NCBI GenBank assembly: GCA_051747425.1
Contig: JBNJGD010000001.1
Location: forward strand, 124,001-188,000
Origin: HTCC5015 sp051747425
GTDB lineage: Bacteria; Pseudomonadota; Gammaproteobacteria; HTCC5015
Length of the DNA: 64,000 bases
Direction of reading: 5' to 3'
The translations under genes were made by a program, and so were the position numbers. A model generated the notes under the pieces. The model ran no database searches, had not been told where the DNA came from, and saw only the letters and a program-made list of their open reading frames with translations. Of this stretch, positions 16,422 through 25,310 are shown piece by piece (positions within the stretch are counted from its first letter, which is position 1; each line of letters starts with the position of its first letter).

Positions 16422-17168
16422 CTACTCTTTTATCGCGTCAACAATGGCCATAAAGTCTCCCGCTTTCAGCGAGGCTCCGCCGATCAGGCCGCCATCGATG
16501 TCGTCTTGTTGGAACAACGCACTGGCGTTGTCCGGTTTGACACTGCCGCCATACAACAGCCGCGTCTTGATTGCTCTCTCCTCGCCCAGCGCTTCAATCA
16601 GCATCTGGCGAATCGCACTGTGGACGGCCTGAGCCTGTTCCGGCGTGGCCGTCTTTCCCGTGCCAATGGCCCAGACCGGCTCGTAGGCGACAACCGCACT
16701 GCGCCAGTCTTCATCGCTACAGCGGTCAAAGACACACTGCAACTGACGACGAACCACGACCTCGGTCTCGCCAGCCTCCCGCTCCGCATCGGTCTCGCCA
16801 ACGCACAGAATGGGGGTTAGCCCCGCGGCGACAGCGGCGGCAAACTTCGCCGCAACCCGCTGGTCCGTGTCGCCAAACAGGCTTCTTCGCTCCGAGTGAC
16901 CGACGATGGCGAACTCCGCGCCAATATCGCGAACCATTGCGGCGCTGGACTCACCGGTATAGGCGCCCTGGTCGTACTCGCTGACATCCTGGCTGCCCAC
17001 TGCAACCGCGGATTTGCCGAGTACCTCTACCATCTGGGCCAGGTAAACACCTGGAGGGCAAACCGCAACATCCGCTCTGGATGTGCCCGAAACGCCCTCT
17101 GCCCACTTCCGGTTCTCAGCCAGGGAACCGTTCATTTTCCAGTTCCCGACCACCAATGGTTTGCGCAT
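16422..17168 (-). CDS. tpiA: Triosephosphate isomerase
   Basis: A 248-residue glycolytic enzyme that interconverts dihydroxyacetone phosphate and glyceraldehyde 3-phosphate. Active-site motifs are present: NWKMNG near the N-terminus (Lys), VGHSERR (electrophilic His), and AYEPVWAIGTGKTA (catalytic Glu and loop 6). The closing phosphate loop GGSVKPDNA and GGASL are intact. It lies between glmM and secG, an arrangement typical of Pseudomonas relatives rather than enterics, where tpiA is elsewhere. Confidence 0.98.
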   Translation of the reverse strand: MRKPLVVGNWKMNGSLAENRKWAEGVSGTSRADVAVCPPGVYLAQMVEVLGKSAVAVGSQDVSEYDQGAYTGESSAAMVRDIGAEFAIVGHSERRSLFGDTDQRVAAKFAAAVAAGLTPILCVGETDAEREAGETEVVVRRQLQCVFDRCSDEDWRSAVVAYEPVWAIGTGKTATPEQAQAVHSAIRQMLIEALGEERAIKTRLLYGGSVKPDNASALFQQDDIDGGLIGGASLKAGDFMAIVDAIKE

Positions 17169-17220
17169 TACATCGCTCCCTGTCAGAGGCAGCGCATATT
17201 AACCGTGCGGCTTTAAATAA

Positions 17221-18573
17221 TCAATGCCGCCCGGCATTTTTCAGCGCGTCTTCAACGGCGCCGGCGAGAGACTCACACAGGGTTTCAATTTGCCTGGCAT
17301 CGCGCCCCTCCAGCATCACTCTGACCAACGGCTCGGTGCCCGAGGGGCGTAGCAGGACGCGGCCAGTCTCTCCCAGTGCCAGCTCGGTCTGGGACACCGC
17401 ATCCTGGATACTCGCGTAGTCATCAATATCCACCCTGCCAGGCGTTGGCACATTGATCATTGTCTGGGGCAATTTTTGCAGGCCTGACCCCAGTTGGCTC
17501 AGGGAGTCACCGGACTCCACCATGGCCGCCAACACCTGCAGGGCGGCAACAATACCGTCCCCGGAGGGCGAGGCGTGAAGGCAGATCACATGGCCCGAGG
17601 GCTCGGCCCCCAACTGCCAGGCTTCCCGGCGAAGCCGTTGCATCACAAACCGGTCGCCCACCCTGGCCCGGGCAAACGGCACACCCTGCTCTTTCAGGGC
17701 CAGTTCGAGCCCCAGATTACTCATCAGTGTGCCCACGACACCGCCCTCCAGAGCGCCGAGCTTGTGTCGGTGCATGGCAATCAGGTAAATGATGTCATCC
17801 CCATCCAGGATTCTCCCGTCGGCATCGACCATGATCACCCGATCGCCATCGCCATCAAGGGCAATGCCTGCGTCGGCACCATGCTCCACCACCGCCCGGC
17901 TCAGCGCCTCGGGCGCTGTGGCACCACAGTCAAGGTTGATATTGACACCATCGGGCTCAACGCCGATGGCTACCACTTCGGCACCGAGTTCGGAAAAAAC
18001 CGAGGGCGCGGTCAGATAGCTGGCGCCGTGGGCACAATCGACAACCAGTTTCAGCCCCTTGAGACTGGCTCGCCCCGGGAAGGTGCTCTTGCAGAACTCG
18101 ATGTAGCGACCGGAGGCATCGGTAACCCTGCGCACTTTGCCCAGTGCTGCCGACTCCACGGTCGTCAGCTCCTTTTCCAGTTCCGCTTCAATGGCCTCCT
18201 CGAGCTCATCCGGCAATTTGCCACCATCGGGGCCGAGAAACTTGATCCCGTTGTCGTAGTAGGGATTGTGTGAAGCCGAGACGACGATGCCTGCCTGGCA
18301 ACGCAGGGTCTGGGTTAAATAGGCAATCGCCGGTGTTGGAAGGGGACCGAGCATCCGCGTATCGACACCTGCAGCCGACAGGCCCGCTTCCAGCGCCGAT
18401 TCGAACATGTACCCGGAGATGCGGGTGTCCTTGCCAATCAGGACCTGGCTGCCATTGTCGCTGGCCAGTACCCGTCCGGCGGCCCAACCCAATTTGAGGA
18501 CAAAATCCGCCGACATCTGCGGTGTGCCGACCCGACCCCGAATACCATCCGTGCCAAAATATTTACGCTTCAA
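17221..18573 (-). CDS. glmM: Phosphoglucosamine mutase
   Basis: A 450-residue enzyme converting glucosamine 6-phosphate to glucosamine 1-phosphate for UDP-GlcNAc synthesis. The N-terminal KYFGTDGIRG, the phosphoserine loop VVSASHNPYYDNGIKF, the metal loop ALDGDGDRVIMVD and the C-terminal RPSGTEPLVRVM phosphate loop are all present. I start it at TTG 18573, nine bases after GGGGAGAG and immediately before KRKYFGTDG. The longer frame to 18717 adds sequence that belongs to the end of folP. The start overlaps the folP stop by 11 bases, so translation is likely coupled. Confidence 0.97.
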   Translation of the reverse strand: MKRKYFGTDGIRGRVGTPQMSADFVLKLGWAAGRVLASDNGSQVLIGKDTRISGYMFESALEAGLSAAGVDTRMLGPLPTPAIAYLTQTLRCQAGIVVSASHNPYYDNGIKFLGPDGGKLPDELEEAIEAELEKELTTVESAALGKVRRVTDASGRYIEFCKSTFPGRASLKGLKLVVDCAHGASYLTAPSVFSELGAEVVAIGVEPDGVNINLDCGATAPEALSRAVVEHGADAGIALDGDGDRVIMVDADGRILDGDDIIYLIAMHRHKLGALEGGVVGTLMSNLGLELALKEQGVPFARARVGDRFVMQRLRREAWQLGAEPSGHVICLHASPSGDGIVAALQVLAAMVESGDSLSQLGSGLQKLPQTMINVPTPGRVDIDDYASIQDAVSQTELALGETGRVLLRPSGTEPLVRVMLEGRDARQIETLCESLAGAVEDALKNAGRH

Positions 18574-19405
18574 AAGTCGGCTCTCCCCGTGTGAGTGCCA
18601 GAGATACGGCAATGGCATCCCTGGTGGCTGAAACATCGTGAACGCGCAGTATATGCGCACCGCAGGCAGCGGCCAAACCGGCAGCCACCGAGCTGCCCAC
18701 GACCCGATGATCCACATCCTGCCCCGTCAATTCACCAATCATTCGCTTACGCGACACGCCGACCAGCACTGGCAAGCCCTCGGCCACCAGGGTAGGCAAA
18801 TGGGCAAACAGGCGGCAGTTGTGGTGCAGTGTTTTGCCAAAACCAAAGCCTGGGTCCAGAATCAGCCGGTCGTCGCCGATGCCCGCGTCGAGACAAGCCG
18901 CTCGCCGCCGGGCCAGAAAATCGATCACATCGGCCACCACATCGGCGTACTCGGGGTTGGCCTGCATGCTGCGGGGTTGTCCCTGCATGTGCATCAGACA
19001 CACGGGCACATCGAGCGCTGCCGCCGTCTCCAGCGCCCCCTCCTCTCGCAGTGCGCGCACATCATTGATCAGCCCGGCTCCCGATCGCACGCTCTCGGCC
19101 ATCACTTCGGGTTTCGAGGTGTCCACGGATATCACGCAATCGAAGCGCGAAGCCACGGCTTCCACCAGGGGAATGACCCGCTCGAGCTCCTCGCCGGCGT
19201 TCACCGGCTCGGCGCCAGGGCGAGTGGACTCACCCCCTATATCAATGATATCCGCACCATCTCGGAGCATTTGCTCGACTTGAAGCAAAGCGCGATCATG
19301 GTCCCGATACCAGCGACCGCCGTCGGAAAACGAGTCGGGCGTGATATTGAGAACACCCATGATTCTGGGTCTGTCAAAAGTGAGTTCTGTGTCTTTGAAC
19401 TTCAT
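18563..19405 (-). CDS. folP: Dihydropteroate synthase
   Basis: A 280-residue folate pathway enzyme that joins p-aminobenzoate to the pterin pyrophosphate. Signature motifs are GVLNITPDSFSDGG and DIGGESTRPGAEPV, with the later FGKTLHHN and GVSRKRMIG segments. The ATG at 19405 (FKDTELTFDRP) is preferred: the upstream TTG frame would start inside a terminator hairpin. No clear ribosome site precedes the ATG. It is followed by glmM with an 11-base overlap, the conserved folP-glmM pair. Confidence 0.97.
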   Translation of the reverse strand: MKFKDTELTFDRPRIMGVLNITPDSFSDGGRWYRDHDRALLQVEQMLRDGADIIDIGGESTRPGAEPVNAGEELERVIPLVEAVASRFDCVISVDTSKPEVMAESVRSGAGLINDVRALREEGALETAAALDVPVCLMHMQGQPRSMQANPEYADVVADVIDFLARRRAACLDAGIGDDRLILDPGFGFGKTLHHNCRLFAHLPTLVAEGLPVLVGVSRKRMIGELTGQDVDHRVVGSSVAAGLAAACGAHILRVHDVSATRDAIAVSLALTRGEPTFEA

Positions 19406-19415
19406 GGCAACAGGC

Positions 19416-19445
19416 AAAAAAGGGGGCCGCTTGAACAAGCGGCCC
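19416..19445 (-). terminator. Rho-independent terminator downstream of ftsH
   Basis: On the - strand a 10-bp inverted repeat (GGGCCGCTTG / CAAGCGGCCC, tight loop) is followed by CC and six T residues. It lies between ftsH and folP, so it should end or reduce ftsH transcription. The folP start lies only about 10 bases beyond the T tract, so read-through would still supply folP-glmM-tpiA-secG unless another promoter exists within ftsH. Confidence 0.85.
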
Positions 19446-19512
19446 TTTGATAGCGGTTAGTGCGGCTGGTGCGCGGAATCGCCGGGATCGACCGGGGCCG
19501 GATCACTGTCCG

Positions 19513-21393
19513 TCACCGTCGCGCCGGCACCGCCACCACCATTGCCATTATTGTGCCACTGTCCCACCAGTCAGAGGGGGGACCGGGCTCGCGACCCTCC
19601 ATAATGGCATCGATCTGAACCTTGTCGATGGTCTCATACTTGACCAGCGCATCGGCCATGGCGTGCAACTTGTCCAGGTTCTCAGTCAGCAGACTCTGGG
19701 CCCGGTCGTAATTGTCGTCGATGATCTTGCGCACTTCCTGATCAATCAGCTTTGCCGTTTCTCCGGACACCTGCTGGGTCTGGGTAACGCTGCGGCCAAG
19801 GAACACTTCCCCCTCGTCCTCCGAGTAGGAGAGCGGGCCCATTTTGTCGGACAGGCCCCACTTGGTGACCATATTTCTGGCAATATCCGTGGCGCGCTCA
19901 ATGTCGTTGGAAGCACCTGTTGTCACCGCGTTCTTGCCGAAGATAATTTCCTCGGCCAGACGCCCGCCAAAGAGGCTGGAAATCTGGCTCTCGAGGCGGC
20001 ACTTGGAATAGCTGTAGCGGTCCTCTTCGGGCAAAAACATCGTTACACCGAGTGCCCGGCCGCGAGGCACGATGCTGACCTTGTAAACCGGGTCGTGCTC
20101 GGGAACCAGACGACCGACAATGGCGTGTCCGGCCTCGTGGTAGGCCGTCAGTTTCTTTTCATCCTCGGACATCGCCATGGAGCGGCGCTCGGCACCCATC
20201 ATGATCTTGTCCTTGGCCCTTTCCATATCCTCCATGGAAACCACCCGCTTGTTGCCACGAGCGGCAAACAGAGCTGCCTCATTGACCAGGTTGGCCAGAT
20301 CGGCACCGGAAAAACCCGGTGTGCCACGGGCAATCACCCGTGCATCGAGATCGTCGCTGGCCGGTACTTTTTTCAGGTGCACCTTGAGAATTTGCTCACG
20401 GCCCCTGAGATCCGGCAGGCCAACCACAACCTGGCGGTCAAAGCGGCCGGGGCGAAGCAGAGCCGGGTCGAGTACATCCGGGCGGTTGGTGGCGGCGATA
20501 ATAATCACCCCTTCATTGCCCTCGAAACCGTCCATTTCCACCAATAGCTGGTTAAGTGTCTGCTCGCGTTCATCGTGACCGCCACCGAGACCGGCACCGC
20601 GCTGCCGTCCCACGGCATCGATTTCATCGATAAAGATAATGCAGGGGGCGTGCTTCTTGGCCTGCTCAAACATGTCGCGCACGCGAGAGGCGCCCACGCC
20701 AACGAACATCTCGACAAAGTCGGAACCGGAAATGGAGAAGAAAGGCACCTTGGCCTCACCGGCGATAGCGCGGGCCAACAGGGTTTTACCGGTGCCCGGA
20801 GGGCCTACCATCAACACACCGCGGGGAATCTGGCCGCCCAGACGCTGAAACTTGCCGGGGTCGCGAAGGAAATCGACCAGCTCAACCACATCCTCTTTGG
20901 CCTCCTCGCAGCCGGCAACATCGGCGAAACCGACCTTGACCTGATCCTCATTGAGCATCTTGGCCTTGCTCTTGCCGAAGGACATGGCGCCGCCACCGCC
21001 CTTGCCACCCTGCATTTGGCGCATGAAATAAATCCACACACCGATCAGCAGCAAAATGGGGAAGGAGCTGATAAAGAGCTGGGTCATAAAGCCCCGGCCC
21101 TCGGGCTCGGTACCCTTGATGGCCACATTGTTTTCCATCAAATCGCCAATCAGGGCCGAATTACTGGTCTCCGGGTTGTAGGTGGTAAAGGTCTCGCCAT
21201 TGTCGCGCAAACCCTTGACCTGGCGCCCGGCAAAGGTCACTTCAGAGACATCACCGCGCTCTACCAGAGTCAGAAATTCAGAGTACTGCAGCTCCTGGGT
21301 GGTGCGCTGTGCGCCATTGAAGCTGTCGACCACCGCCAGAATAACGGCGACGATGACCACCCAAAGGAGGATATTTTTGACTAATTCGTTCAA
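19513..21393 (-). CDS. ftsH: ATP-dependent zinc metalloprotease FtsH
   Basis: A 626-residue membrane-bound AAA protease that degrades misfolded membrane proteins and regulators. There are two N-terminal membrane helices (NILLWVVIVAVILAVVD; FISSFPILLLIGVWIYF) around a periplasmic domain, then the AAA module with Walker A GPPGTGKT, Walker B IIFIDEID and the second region of homology (NRPDVLDPALLRPGRFDRQ). The zinc protease motif is HEAGHAIVG. The C-terminus is short compared with E. coli and ends in an unusual hydrophobic tail (GTIMAMVVAVPARR). It sits between rlmE and folP as in most gammaproteobacteria. Confidence 0.98.
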   Translation of the reverse strand: MNELVKNILLWVVIVAVILAVVDSFNGAQRTTQELQYSEFLTLVERGDVSEVTFAGRQVKGLRDNGETFTTYNPETSNSALIGDLMENNVAIKGTEPEGRGFMTQLFISSFPILLLIGVWIYFMRQMQGGKGGGGAMSFGKSKAKMLNEDQVKVGFADVAGCEEAKEDVVELVDFLRDPGKFQRLGGQIPRGVLMVGPPGTGKTLLARAIAGEAKVPFFSISGSDFVEMFVGVGASRVRDMFEQAKKHAPCIIFIDEIDAVGRQRGAGLGGGHDEREQTLNQLLVEMDGFEGNEGVIIIAATNRPDVLDPALLRPGRFDRQVVVGLPDLRGREQILKVHLKKVPASDDLDARVIARGTPGFSGADLANLVNEAALFAARGNKRVVSMEDMERAKDKIMMGAERRSMAMSEDEKKLTAYHEAGHAIVGRLVPEHDPVYKVSIVPRGRALGVTMFLPEEDRYSYSKCRLESQISSLFGGRLAEEIIFGKNAVTTGASNDIERATDIARNMVTKWGLSDKMGPLSYSEDEGEVFLGRSVTQTQQVSGETAKLIDQEVRKIIDDNYDRAQSLLTENLDKLHAMADALVKYETIDKVQIDAIMEGREPGPPSDWWDSGTIMAMVVAVPARR

Positions 21394-21486
21394 CTTTTCG
21401 GCCTCTCAGATACCGACAGACGGCCACGGTGACCGCCCGAAACGGAATGAATATAAATGACACTATACGCGATAAAACGGGCTGCT

Positions 21487-22107
21487 TCAGCCCCTGAAAC
21501 CGCGGCACAAGGCGTAAACCTCACGACTTCTGGGGCGCGACGCCTTGGGCTTGCGAACCGCCACCGAGGAAAAACTCCGCTTGAGTTCGGCAATAAATTC
21601 GTCACTGCCCTCACCCTGAAACAATTTGCAGACAAAATTGCCCCCGGGTCTAAGCGTTCGACGGGCCAGGTCCAGTGCAAGTTCCACAAGATACATGGCC
21701 CGGGGTTGATCCACAGCGTCCATACCACTCATATTGGGGGCCATATCGGAAATTACAAGGTCCGCAGGCTCACCGCCAAAGCGCTCGAGAATAGCGGCGA
21801 GCACGCTCTCTTCGCGAAAATCGCCGGCGACAAAATCGACACCCGGCACTGGCTCCATCGCCAAAATATCACTGGCGACGACTGTACCCTTGTCACCGAC
21901 GATACCGGCCACATACTGACTCCACCCCCCGGGGGCGGCGCCCAGGTCGATCACCCGCTGGCCGGGGCTCAAAAGGCGGGCCTTACGGTCTATTTCCTCA
22001 AGTTTGTAGACGGCACGCGAACGATAGCCCTCCTGCTTGGCGCGGGTGACATACTCGTCGTCAAAGTGCTCTTTCAGCCAGCGCTGGCTGCTTTTGCTTC
22101 TCGCCAT
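21487..22107 (-). CDS. rlmE: 23S rRNA (uridine-2'-O-)-methyltransferase RlmE
   Basis: A 206-residue FtsJ/RlmE enzyme that methylates U2552 in the ribosomal A loop. The sequence starts with the conserved RSKSSQRWLKEHFDDEYVTRAKQEG region and has the SAM site VIDLGAAPGGWSQYV, then VISDMAPNMSG and the C-terminal KPKASRPRSREVYAL. Catalytic Lys/Asp/Lys/Glu positions appear kept. It is transcribed toward ftsH and away from yhbY across a 91-base divergent gap, as in E. coli. Confidence 0.97.
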   Translation of the reverse strand: MARSKSSQRWLKEHFDDEYVTRAKQEGYRSRAVYKLEEIDRKARLLSPGQRVIDLGAAPGGWSQYVAGIVGDKGTVVASDILAMEPVPGVDFVAGDFREESVLAAILERFGGEPADLVISDMAPNMSGMDAVDQPRAMYLVELALDLARRTLRPGGNFVCKLFQGEGSDEFIAELKRSFSSVAVRKPKASRPRSREVYALCRGFRG

Positions 22108-22198
22108 GAGACCCTCGAATTGGGATTTAGCCGATGTCGTCCCCAGGTGCTAGAATGCCTTCCTTTTTCCAGGCGACTGCCGGGGTTTTGCCGACACC

Positions 22199-22492
22199 AT
22201 GCAATTGAGCAACAAACAAATCAAATACTTGCGCGGGCTTGCCCACGACCTTAAACCCGTGGTCATGATCGGCGCCAACGGTCTCAGCGACAATGTCAGC
22301 GACGAGATTGAAGGCGCCCTGCGCTTTCACGAGCTGATCAAGATCAAGATCAATGAAGGCGATGACCGGGAAGCGATTGTAGAGCAAATCTGTCAGCGGC
22401 AGAAGGCGACCCACATCCAGTCAATCGGCAAGATGGTCGTCCTTTTCAGGCGCAACCCCGAAAAGCCCAAAGTCGAAATCCCGAAAATCTAG
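22199..22492 (+). CDS. yhbY: CRS1/YhbY-domain ribosome-associated RNA-binding protein
   Basis: A 97-residue single CRM domain protein that associates with the assembling large ribosomal subunit. The conserved opening KQIKYLRGLAHDLKPVVMIG, the GxxG loop in IGANGLSDNV and the closing IGKMVVLFRRN strand are all present. It is divergent from rlmE. A TAGAAT element at 22151-22156 is a plausible -10 for its promoter. Confidence 0.95.
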   Translation: MQLSNKQIKYLRGLAHDLKPVVMIGANGLSDNVSDEIEGALRFHELIKIKINEGDDREAIVEQICQRQKATHIQSIGKMVVLFRRNPEKPKVEIPKI

Positions 22493-22514
22493 CAGCCAAT
22501 CCGGAGAACTGACA

Positions 22515-23768
22515 TTGAGCGCCAAAGGTCATCAACTTACCGTTGCCATTTTCCTCGCCATGGCCATTGGCGCCACCCTCGGCGGCCTGCTAAACGCCTT
22601 TACCCCCGCTGAGCACTGGCTGCAGACCATCGTCGTCGACCGTTTTCTCGACACCGTCGGCGGGCTCTTTGTATCCGCCCTGAAAATGATCGTTGTTCCA
22701 CTGGTATTTGTCTCGCTGGTGCACGGTGTCACAGCGCTCGGCGAAATCAGCAAGCTCGGCCGCATTGGCGGCAAAACCATCGCCCTGTACCTCGGCACCA
22801 CCGCCATCGCCATCACCATTGCCCTGGGGCTGGCCACTCTCGTTCAGCCTGGCGCCGGCCAGGCGCCTGAAAAAGTGGAGGCCTTCGATCCAGGAGAAGC
22901 ACCGTCCATCGCCCAGGTTATCGGTCAAATCATTCCCAGCAACCCCGTTGCCGCCATGGCAGACGGGAACATGCTGCAGATCATCGTATTTGCCATCATT
23001 TTCGGGCTGGCGCTGCTCAAGCTCGGGCGTGCGGGTGAACACATGCAACATTTTTTCGCCAGCGCCAACGGCGTAATGATGGAGATGGTCAACCTGATCA
23101 TGGCCACCGCACCAGTGGGTGTCTTTTGCCTGATTACGGTCACCTTTGCCAGTGAGGGCTTTGATGTCATCTTCCAGCTGGCGGCCTATTTCGTCACAGT
23201 CATCGCCGCCCTGCTTCTGCACTTTTTTGTCAGCTACGGTTTGCTCTTGCAGCTGCTTGCCAGGCTCAATCCCTGGATGGTACTGAAAAACATGATGTCC
23301 ACCATCGGTTTTGCCTTCAGTACTGCCAGCAGCAATGCCACCATCCCGGTCACCCTGAAAACGCTTGAGCAACGACTCGGCGTCGAGAGCAATATCGCCT
23401 CTTTTACCGTGCCGCTGGGCGCCACCATCAACATGGACGGAACTGCCATCATGCAGGGCGTAGCGACGGTTTTTATCGCCGGCGTCTACGGCATCGACCT
23501 GACTACCGGCCAGTTGCTGACTGTCGTGCTGACCGCCACACTGGCCTCCATCGGCACCGCCGGCATTCCCAGTGTCGGCTTGATCACCCTGGCCATGGTG
23601 TTGCAACAAGTCGGTCTGCCCGTTGAGGGTATCGCTCTGATTATTGGCGTGGATCGCTTGCTCGACATGTTGAGAACCGCTGTGAATGTCAGTGGCGACG
23701 CCACCGTCAGCTGTATTGTCGCGCGCAGTGAACGCGCATTGCACCTGCCGGAAAAACCGACCGCCTGA
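22515..23768 (+). CDS. Cation:dicarboxylate/glutamate symporter (DAACS family)
   Basis: A 417-residue transporter of the GltP/DctA (SLC1-like) family that couples uptake of acidic amino acids or C4-dicarboxylates to Na+ or H+. The family's serine-rich hairpin is visible as FAFSTASSNATIPVTLK, followed by VPLGATINMDGTAI (substrate and cation site) and GTAGIPSVGLI. The C-terminal VDRLLDMLRTAVNVSGDA segment closes the binding pocket. It starts at TTG 22515 after GGAG. It lies between yhbY and greA, where enterics have no such gene. Substrate cannot be told. Confidence 0.92.
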   Translation: MSAKGHQLTVAIFLAMAIGATLGGLLNAFTPAEHWLQTIVVDRFLDTVGGLFVSALKMIVVPLVFVSLVHGVTALGEISKLGRIGGKTIALYLGTTAIAITIALGLATLVQPGAGQAPEKVEAFDPGEAPSIAQVIGQIIPSNPVAAMADGNMLQIIVFAIIFGLALLKLGRAGEHMQHFFASANGVMMEMVNLIMATAPVGVFCLITVTFASEGFDVIFQLAAYFVTVIAALLLHFFVSYGLLLQLLARLNPWMVLKNMMSTIGFAFSTASSNATIPVTLKTLEQRLGVESNIASFTVPLGATINMDGTAIMQGVATVFIAGVYGIDLTTGQLLTVVLTATLASIGTAGIPSVGLITLAMVLQQVGLPVEGIALIIGVDRLLDMLRTAVNVSGDATVSCIVARSERALHLPEKPTA

Positions 23769-23869
23769 GCCACTGGCAATCGCCCCTGAAATCGTATAGC
23801 TTCACCACTTGAGAACAATAAACCATCGCAGCGGCTTTTGGCCGGTGACGACCAAGCATTGGGTGGGCA

Positions 23870-24823
23870 ATGATTCATCACGAGACAAAGCGCGAGTTAT
23901 TCGACCTGCTCACGCGCGCATGCCAGGACAAGGTTCCGGTAGAGAAGCTGTTTTATCAGGCGGCCAAAAACAGCGCGGGTGATGCCAAGGAAGTGGCCAC
24001 ACAAGCGGCGCTTTTGGTTAAAAAAGGCCACTCCATGGCCGTCGCCGGCATGGAAGTTGGCCTGTTCACGCCACTGGAGTCGCGCGCACTGTATCGCGCT
24101 GTAGAACAGAACCGGCTGGGCGCGGCATTCTTCGGCTTCAGCAACTACTACGAAATACGCAAAAAGAACCTCACCCATCTCGGCTATCTCTGGCCCTATG
24201 GGCTGGCCTTTATGGTGGCCATCATGCTGGCCCCGATGCCGGACCTTATGTTTTCCAATATCAGCTCCCTGCAGTACATTGGGATCGTCATTGTTCCCAT
24301 CGCCCTGGTCATTGCTCTCGCCTGGGCCCTTGAACACCCGCGCAAAGTATTCGGCTCAAAACTCTCCATGTCGCTGGCACTGCCCAAGCGCATTTTGCTG
24401 TTGCCGGCCATTGGCCCACGCCACGCTCGCAGCGAAATGAGCACCTTTCTGGAGTACTGCGGAATCCTTCGCAATTGTGGATACAGTTGGCGAGAGGCTG
24501 TCAGTGAGGCGGCCACCCAGCTGATCAACCCGACCATTCAGCAAAGCCTGCATGTCATTCCCATGCGCATGCAGCGGCGGGACCCCTTTGCCGATGCGGT
24601 CAAAGCCTGTGAGTACTTTCCCGAGGAATTCATCGACCTGTTGCACAAGGCGGATCAGGCCAACCGCCTGGAAGAGGCCCTGATTCGGTTCAAGGCCAGT
24701 GACTTGCTCAAGGGGCAGGCAGCCATCAAAAAACATTGCAAAAAGCCCGTGCGATTACTCTTGATCGGCACGGGCCTTCTGATTCTTTACACGATTTTCC
24801 GCTACTGGATGCTGGTCAGCTGA
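23870..24823 (+). CDS. Orphan GspF/PilC-like (T2SS F-domain) membrane protein
   Basis: A 317-residue protein with the look of a type II secretion F / PilC platform protein but no secretion genes nearby. The N-terminal helical domain (ELFDLLTRACQDKVPVEKLFYQAA) is followed by two membrane segments (LAFMVAIMLAPMPDLMF; IVIVPIALVIALAWALEH), then a second helical domain (TFLEYCGILRNCGYSWREAVSEAA) and a C-terminal membrane segment (LLLIGTGLLILYTIFRYWML). This two-lobe, three-helix layout is the F-domain pattern. No partner ATPase or pseudopilin is visible. Function unknown; it converges on greA with only four bases between the stops. Confidence 0.6.
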   Translation: MIHHETKRELFDLLTRACQDKVPVEKLFYQAAKNSAGDAKEVATQAALLVKKGHSMAVAGMEVGLFTPLESRALYRAVEQNRLGAAFFGFSNYYEIRKKNLTHLGYLWPYGLAFMVAIMLAPMPDLMFSNISSLQYIGIVIVPIALVIALAWALEHPRKVFGSKLSMSLALPKRILLLPAIGPRHARSEMSTFLEYCGILRNCGYSWREAVSEAATQLINPTIQQSLHVIPMRMQRRDPFADAVKACEYFPEEFIDLLHKADQANRLEEALIRFKASDLLKGQAAIKKHCKKPVRLLLIGTGLLILYTIFRYWMLVS

Positions 24824-24827
24824 CGGC

Positions 24828-25307
24828 CTACTCGTAGCGAACTTCAAGTATCTCGTACTCGTGGTCCCCACCCGGGGTTTTCACTACGACCGTCTCGCCT
24901 TCCTCATGACCGATCAAGGCGCGAGCCACCGGTGAGGTAAAAGAGAGTTTGCCGGCCTGAATATCGGCTTCGTCCTCGCCGACAATTTTGTAGGTTTTTT
25001 CCTCGTCTGTGTCGACATCGCAAAGATCCACGGTAACGCCGAATACGACCTTGCCATTTTTGGGGACGGTGGCGACATCGATCACCTGGGCGTAAGACAG
25101 CTTGCCCTCAATGTCCTTGATTCGCCCCTCGATAAACCCCTGCCGCTCACGGGCGGCGTGGTACTCGGCGTTCTCCTTCAGGTCGCCGTGCTCGCGAGCC
25201 TCGGCAATCGCTTGAATAATCTCGGGCCGCTCTTTGGATTTGAGTTGCGTCAACTCACTGCGCAGAGCTTCTACGCCCTCTTTTGTCATTGGCACTTTAT
25301 CGCTCAT
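24828..25307 (-). CDS. greA: Transcription elongation factor GreA
   Basis: A 159-residue GreA that rescues arrested RNA polymerase by stimulating transcript cleavage. The N-terminal coiled coil contains the acidic tip (DLKENAEYHAARERQGFIEGRI; the D and E of DLKENAEY are the catalytic acids), and the C-terminal FKBP-like domain ends in ARALIGHEEGETVVVKTPGG. It follows carB by three bases, giving the conserved carA-carB-greA operon. Confidence 0.98.
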   Translation of the reverse strand: MSDKVPMTKEGVEALRSELTQLKSKERPEIIQAIAEAREHGDLKENAEYHAARERQGFIEGRIKDIEGKLSYAQVIDVATVPKNGKVVFGVTVDLCDVDTDEEKTYKIVGEDEADIQAGKLSFTSPVARALIGHEEGETVVVKTPGGDHEYEILEVRYE

Positions 25308-25310
25308 GAC

